A stretch of 64,000 nucleotides of DNA from Hungatella sp. (lineage in GTDB: Bacteria > Bacillota > Clostridia > Lachnospirales > Lachnospiraceae), in NCBI GenBank assembly GCA_009712635.1, contig WASS01000020.1:124001-188000 (forward strand), read 5' to 3'. This document shows, piece after piece, positions 60,543 through 64,000 of this stretch. The notes under the pieces were generated by a model, which saw only the letters and a program-made list of their open reading frames with translations, did not search any database and had not been told where the DNA came from. Both the position numbers and the translations under genes were made by a program. Within the stretch, counting starts at the first letter, position 1, and every line of letters starts with the position of its first letter.

Positions 60543-60562
60543 GAGCCGATCGGCTCTTATTT
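60543..60562 (+). terminator. Short terminator
   Basis: GAGCC-GATC-GGCTC hairpin followed by TTATTTTT, between the 66-aa protein gene and the tail-appendage gene. Confidence 0.65.
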
Positions 60563-60596
60563 TTATGCCTGAGAATAGGCAGAAAGGAATTATATT

Positions 60597-61010
60597 ATGA
60601 ATATCGAAAAAATAAAGTTTGGGGATCAGCCTTTTGATCTGGTCCCTGACGGGGTAAAACTGGGAGAAACTGGGGGTACAATTACCCTCCAGAAAGGATC
60701 GGCTTCCTTTGATCAGATCAAGGCGCTTTTAAAATCCAACGGTGAAATCACGCAGATTAATTTATCCAATAAACAGGACTGGTCACGTAACGATTTGGTC
60801 TATGCGGGAAGGCTGGCAGAGCAATCTGATTATGTGATTGGTAAGGATGCGGACGGTGTAACGGATATTAAGGCGGATGTAATGATTGCCTATTTCAAAA
60901 CGCCAGATCTCACCGAAAAACTCACCGAAACAGTAACAGCTCAGACAGCTGAGATTGAATCCTTAAGAGCAACCGTTGATAAATTAGTTTTAGCAGGACT
61001 GGAGGGATAA
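60597..61010 (+). CDS. Phage tail-associated protein upstream of XkdX (137 aa)
   Basis: MNIEKIKFGDQPFDLVPDGV ... ISLNEKDWSRNDLVYAG-like region, with a C-terminal coiled coil (TVTAQTAEIESLRATVDKLV). This kind of protein regularly precedes XkdX in Clostridia prophages. AGAAAGGAATTATATT precedes the ATG. Confidence 0.6.
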   Translation: MNIEKIKFGDQPFDLVPDGVKLGETGGTITLQKGSASFDQIKALLKSNGEITQINLSNKQDWSRNDLVYAGRLAEQSDYVIGKDADGVTDIKADVMIAYFKTPDLTEKLTETVTAQTAEIESLRATVDKLVLAGLEG

Positions 61011-61012
61011 TT

Positions 61013-61144
61013 ATGTTTGAAACATTGATGAGATTGTATGCAGCCGGTAAAGGACCTCTTACGGTTACCATGCTGGCAAATGCGGTTATAAAGGAGTGGA
61101 TCACTGATATAGAAAAACAGCTGATCCTGGCAACTAAAATTTAG
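61013..61144 (+). CDS. xkdX: XkdX family protein (43 aa)
   Basis: MFETLMRLYAAGKGPLTVTM followed by ANAVIKEWITDIEKQLI fits the XkdX pattern (short, aromatic start, VxxGWIT-like end). Located between tail and lysis genes as in PBSX. Start follows GGAGGGATAATT. Confidence 0.7.
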   Translation: MFETLMRLYAAGKGPLTVTMLANAVIKEWITDIEKQLILATKI

Positions 61145-61164
61145 GAAAGCGTGAGGTGGATATT

Positions 61165-61386
61165 ATGCCTACGGAAATCATGGTGGCTCTTATTGGATTG
61201 GCAGGAAGTGGGATAGGTACTTTCGCAGGGATAGTGGCTTCTTCCAAACTGACCAATTATCGTATAGGGCAGTTGGAAAAGAAAGTTGACAAACATAACA
61301 CTGTAATTGAACGCACTTTCAGACTTGAGGAACAGATGAAAGTTGCAAATCACCGCATAGCGGACTTAGAGGAAAAAGGAGATTGA
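61165..61386 (+). CDS. XhlA/BhlA-like membrane protein (73 aa)
   Basis: MPTEIMVALIGLAGSGIGTF is a hydrophobic N-terminus, followed by an amphipathic coiled-coil tail (YRIGQLEKKVDKHNTVIERT, RLEEQMKVANHRIADLEEKG). This is the layout of hemolysin XhlA and related holin partners. ATG 61165 follows GAGGTGGATATT. Confidence 0.65.
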   Translation: MPTEIMVALIGLAGSGIGTFAGIVASSKLTNYRIGQLEKKVDKHNTVIERTFRLEEQMKVANHRIADLEEKGD

Positions 61387-61390
61387 TATT

Positions 61391-61684
61391 ATGGAACAGA
61401 TTATGAATTATGTAAAACCGGAACTTATCGTAGTGGCAGTGGTACTTTACTTTTTAGGACAGGGAATTAAACAGAGCCAGACTATCAAAGACAAGCATAT
61501 CCCTCTGGTAAATGGAGCAGTTGGAATTGTTCTTTGCGGAATTTATGTTCTGGCTACAAGTGGCTGCCAGACCGGACAGGAAATAGCTATGGCAGTATTT
61601 ACGGCTATTACTCAAGGGGTGCTGGTTGCCGGATTGAGTACATACGTAAATCAGATTATCAAGCAGACTGGAAAAACAGAATAA
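61391..61684 (+). CDS. Phage holin (97 aa)
   Basis: Three hydrophobic stretches (ELIVVAVVLYFLGQGI; PLVNGAVGIVLCGIYVLA; IAMAVFTAITQGVLVAG) and a short polar tail. The position between the XhlA-like gene and amidase fits a holin that releases the endolysin. Start 61391, 4 bases after the previous stop. Confidence 0.78.
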   Translation: MEQIMNYVKPELIVVAVVLYFLGQGIKQSQTIKDKHIPLVNGAVGIVLCGIYVLATSGCQTGQEIAMAVFTAITQGVLVAGLSTYVNQIIKQTGKTE

Positions 61685-61750
61685 TTTGTTGCAACATCGC
61701 AACTCACGGGCCTGGGATTATCCTGGGCCTTTTCGATTGGAGGAAAATAT

Positions 61751-62518
61751 ATGCAGATTCATCAATTACTTACCCCATACAACCTTTCAGCTGGGGACGT
61801 AGAGCGCATCAAATGGATTGTGATTCATTACGTAGGTGCCCTGGGAGGAGCAGAGGCAAATTGTAAATACTATGCATCCCAGTATGTTGGTGCCAGTGCT
61901 CATTATTATGTGGATTTTGACGGAGAGATCTGGCAGTCAGTAGAAGATAAAAACATTGCATGGCATTGCGGTACTAAGAGTGGATATAAACACCCAGAAT
62001 GCCGGAACGCTAATAGTTTGGGCATTGAGCTGTGCGTCCGAAATAAAGGATCTCTGGCAGATACAAGCCGGGATTGGTATTTCGAAGATGCAACAGTTCA
62101 GGCAGCCATTGAATTGACCAGGGAGCTCATGGCGAAGTATGACATACCTGCAGATCATGTAATCCGGCATTATGATGTGACTGGTAAGATCTGTCCGAAC
62201 CCTTATGTCTATAATCATACTGACCACACCTGGGAGGATTTTAAGGCAGCACTGGCAGTTCCAACAGAATACACTCTGGGCTGGAATCATGATGAAAATG
62301 GCTGGTGGTATGCTGATACAAAGTCCACTTATCATAAATCCTGCTGGCAGATCATCAACGGCCATAAATACCGGTTTAATCCAGATGGTTATGCTCTTAC
62401 CGGTTGGCAGGTAATTGATGGCAAGGATTATTACTTCGAACCCAGAGCCGGGCATGATCTGGAGTGCGCGCTGTATGTGTCCGATCAGGATGGAGCACAG
62501 GGGATAGGATTATTCTAA
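61751..62518 (+). CDS. Endolysin: N-acetylmuramoyl-L-alanine amidase with wall-binding repeats
   Basis: 255 aa. Amidase_2 domain (about 1-150) with zinc-ligand-type motifs VIHYVGALGG, SAHYYVDFDGEIWQSVE, HVIRHYDVTGKICPNP. C-terminal wall-binding repeats (GWNHDENGWWYADTKSTYHK, WQVIDGKDYYFEPRAGH) target the host wall. It ends with the common phage tail SDQDGAQGIGLF. Preceded by TTGGAGGAAAATAT. Confidence 0.93.
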   Translation: MQIHQLLTPYNLSAGDVERIKWIVIHYVGALGGAEANCKYYASQYVGASAHYYVDFDGEIWQSVEDKNIAWHCGTKSGYKHPECRNANSLGIELCVRNKGSLADTSRDWYFEDATVQAAIELTRELMAKYDIPADHVIRHYDVTGKICPNPYVYNHTDHTWEDFKAALAVPTEYTLGWNHDENGWWYADTKSTYHKSCWQIINGHKYRFNPDGYALTGWQVIDGKDYYFEPRAGHDLECALYVSDQDGAQGIGLF

Positions 62519-62742
62519 AAACATTAAGGTGGGTATCCGATATTTTGCACCCTCCCTGTGTACTTCTGATCGCCAATTATGTCAATATCATAATTATAAA
62601 TCCCACTAGCTGTTTGGGGTTCGTTTCTTGCTGACCCCTATGTGATATATAATTTAATAAAATACGTGAACTATTATAGATTTACTCAATATTATATATT
62701 AAAAGTAATATAGCAAAGAATTGAGTAAGGAGTAATTATTAT

Positions 62743-63069
62743 ATGGAATTAGATGCATTTGCCTCTGAGTTTCCGGAATTATATGCAATGTTAAATGAAA
62801 CTGTAAGAATCACTATTGTAACGAACAATATGGCCGGAGAAGAGTCTCTCAGGGATTGGGACAATATGATTGATAATTATGTTAGTAATTTCGATTACGA
62901 GGATTGTTATGGACAGGAGACGGGAGAGATTTCATCTCAGCAGATACCTTTCGGCGGTAGGGATGGCAGAGATAGAAATCGCCGTCGCCGTCGCTTTGAT
63001 GATTTTAATTTAAGAGATATTACCAGACTTTTGTTTTTAAGACAATTATTCGACTGTGACCGTTGCTAA
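62743..63069 (+). CDS. Unknown protein with Arg-rich and LRDITRLLFLRQLF motif (108 aa)
   Basis: Acidic N-terminal half (MELDAFASEFPELYAMLNET), a poly-Arg stretch (GGRDGRDRNRRRRRFDDF), then a hydrophobic end LRDITRLLFLRQLFDCDRC. It reminds me of small spore-coat/spore-surface proteins, but I cannot support that from sequence alone. AGTAAGGAGTAATTATT precedes the ATG. It lies outside the lysis cassette in the accessory right arm. Confidence 0.55.
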   Translation: MELDAFASEFPELYAMLNETVRITIVTNNMAGEESLRDWDNMIDNYVSNFDYEDCYGQETGEISSQQIPFGGRDGRDRNRRRRRFDDFNLRDITRLLFLRQLFDCDRC

Positions 63070-63134
63070 AATTTAGTTGTAAAACCCTGTATTTTCGCCA
63101 GGTAGTATAAAACTTCAGTGCCACCAAATATGGA

Positions 63135-63347
63135 ATGCATAATAATGAGGGACCGGACGGGGCTATGTGTAAATCAAAGCTTGTGGAAAGCTCCGGTAAA
63201 ATTTATGCTGTAAACGCTGACGGAAAGATGATGACGGAGCCGGTGACGCTTACACCGGATCAGAATGGGGCTCTACAGTATCCAGGGCTGGCAGGTCAGT
63301 ATTATCTTACAATTTCACATTTTGTCGCCTTGTCCCATATAATATAG
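63135..63347 (+). pseudogene. Fragment of a wall-hydrolase C-terminal region
   Basis: NNEGPDGAMCKSKLVESSGK and VNADGKMMTEPVTLTPDQNG resemble sequences following wall-binding repeats in phage amidases. No proper start or ribosome site is seen. It is likely a relic of a second or longer lysin. Confidence 0.45.
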
Positions 63348-63376
63348 TGTAATGAAGGGAAAGGGAGGGCAAGACT

Positions 63377-63463
63377 ATGTGTTGCTTTAATTTTGGCTGT
63401 AACAGATGCTGTGGATGCAATAGATGTTGTAGATGCAACAGATTCTGTAATTGGTGGTGGTAA
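63377..63463 (+). CDS. Cysteine-rich microprotein (28 aa)
   Basis: Ten cysteines in 28 residues: MCCFNFGCNRCCGCNRCC, then RCNRFCN and a WWW end. AAAGGGAGGGCAAGACT is a strong ribosome site. The repeated CNRCC/CNRFC unit points to metal binding or disulfide packing. A GGCGGG hairpin follows 23 bases downstream. Not in any family I recognise, and too short for ordinary gene callers. Confidence 0.6.
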   Translation: MCCFNFGCNRCCGCNRCCRCNRFCNWWW

Positions 63464-63485
63464 AACTGCGCAAGACAATAAAAGA

Positions 63486-63512
63486 GGCGGGTATCCGGTA
63501 TTCGGACCCGCC
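63486..63512 (+). other. Hairpin after the cysteine-rich gene
   Basis: GGCGGGT ... ACCCGCC stem around ATCCGGTATTCGG, without a following T run. A related sequence, GGTGGGTATCCGATATT, lies at 62528-62544 after the endolysin. Confidence 0.4.
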
Positions 63513-63583
63513 ATTAAAAGTACTTTCCTTATTAAATCCCTTATGCTAGAATAGTAGCGTAGAGTGGCAGAAAGGGAAGCCAC

Positions 63584-63712
63584 ATGGACAATAACAATCT
63601 AAAAGCAATCAATGTAATTAATTTCAATGGAAAATCAATAAATCTTAATGATCTGTGCATGTCGTACACAAATTTCAAACCTGGACAAATTTTAGAATCA
63701 GCAATTTATTGA
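63584..63712 (+). CDS. Small hypothetical protein (42 aa)
   Basis: MDNNNLKAINVINFNGKSIN ... YTNFKPGQILESAIY. AAAGGGAAGCCAC precedes the ATG. No family recognised. Confidence 0.4.
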   Translation: MDNNNLKAINVINFNGKSINLNDLCMSYTNFKPGQILESAIY

Positions 63713-63846
63713 TATGATAGTGATCGCTCCAGCATTAACAGAAAATATGGGTATTAAAAATTAAATAATTTAAAAAGCCATATTTTCTTTTTAATTAATC
63801 TGTTGTATTATGAAAGATAGATAAATACATACGTGGGGGATAATAT

Positions 63847-64000
63847 ATGTCAAAAGTTTTTGGAAATCAGATAAATAATTTTTTGTTAAAGGTATGCGAG
63901 AAAGAAGAGTATGCAAAAGATTTAAAGGCTGGTAAACTCTATATGAAAGAAAGCGGTTATTTTAGAAAGCTTGAAGATAACTATAGAGGTGATTATAATG
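63847..64000 (+). CDS. N-terminus of an unknown protein, cut by window edge
   Basis: MSKVFGNQINNFLLKVCEKE, then LYMKESGYFRKLEDNYRGDY, continues past the right edge. The LYM...YFRxLEDxxRGD pattern is one I associate with uncharacterised phage or defence-island proteins, but I cannot name a family. ACGTGGGGGATAATAT precedes the ATG. Confidence 0.45.
   Translation, partial: MSKVFGNQINNFLLKVCEKEEYAKDLKAGKLYMKESGYFRKLEDNYRGDYN

Noticed and set aside
62519-64000. Right prophage attachment site
   Set aside because: No tRNA or copy of the 32653-32696 sequence is visible, so the end must lie outside the window.
1-64000. CRISPR array
   Set aside because: No regularly spaced direct repeats; the repetitive stretches are coding (Gly-rich linkers, wall-binding and SpaA modules).

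Overview
The window is a low-to-moderate GC Firmicutes chromosome. The PolC-type polymerase, the MEP-pathway gene ispG, glucan/choline-binding-type wall repeats, SpaA/CnaB surface proteins and the small CDCPAC-containing protein together suggest a Clostridia genome, most likely Lachnospiraceae (Clostridium/Lacrimispora-like). This assignment is inference from gene content, not from a marker search.

Positions 1-6548 are core chromosome: the 3' part of ispG, polC, tRNA-Pro(CGG) and tRNA-Glu(CTC) behind a consensus promoter, and a convergent 1-Cys-type peroxiredoxin. Positions 6549-32380 form a surface-protein region. It holds a wall-binding-repeat protein with a DUF6273-like end, a small membrane protein, a frameshifted wall-binding protein, a 1403-aa GLUG/Ig-like/wall-binding protein, a secreted transglutaminase-like protein and a 4689-aa SpaA/CnaB-repeat adhesin with an MPKTG sortase signal. 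A roughly 2 kb operon of small unknown genes (14.6-16.8 kb), divergent from an HTH regulator and carrying repeated TTAGC-N4-GCTAA-like sites, interrupts it. Several of the surface proteins share an [A/S][T/S]PSE[A/S/T] motif.

A prophage starts at about 32.69 kb. Its left end is a tRNA 3' fragment with anticodon CGT (Thr) and the tRNA's terminator, followed by integrase, ImmA, a repressor, a Cro-like regulator and two antirepressors (BRO-N and AntA/ORF6C). Then come small early genes, terminase, portal, MuF head protein, scaffold, capsid, connectors, tail tube, tail chaperones, tape measure, distal tail proteins, tail fibres, XkdX, XhlA-like protein, holin and amidase. No right attachment site is seen, so the element continues to or beyond 64 kb.

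The prophage looks rearranged and probably unable to make normal virions. The terminase has a nuclease half but no ATPase half, no replication module or small terminase is visible, and a block of about 1.35 kb with the head-tail connector genes is inverted, splitting the HK97-gp10-like gene in two. Other parts look maintained or selected: an apparent invertible tail-fibre switch (688 bp between perfect 15-bp inverted repeats, with a silent alternative C-terminus in frame), a MuF C-terminal toxin-like domain followed by a probable immunity gene, an Abi-alpha-like (DUF4393) gene, a secreted wall-binding protein and a -1 frameshift site in the tail chaperones. The strongest candidates for something worth pursuing are the invertible tail-fibre cassette, the MuF toxin/immunity pair and the cysteine-rich microprotein near the right end.
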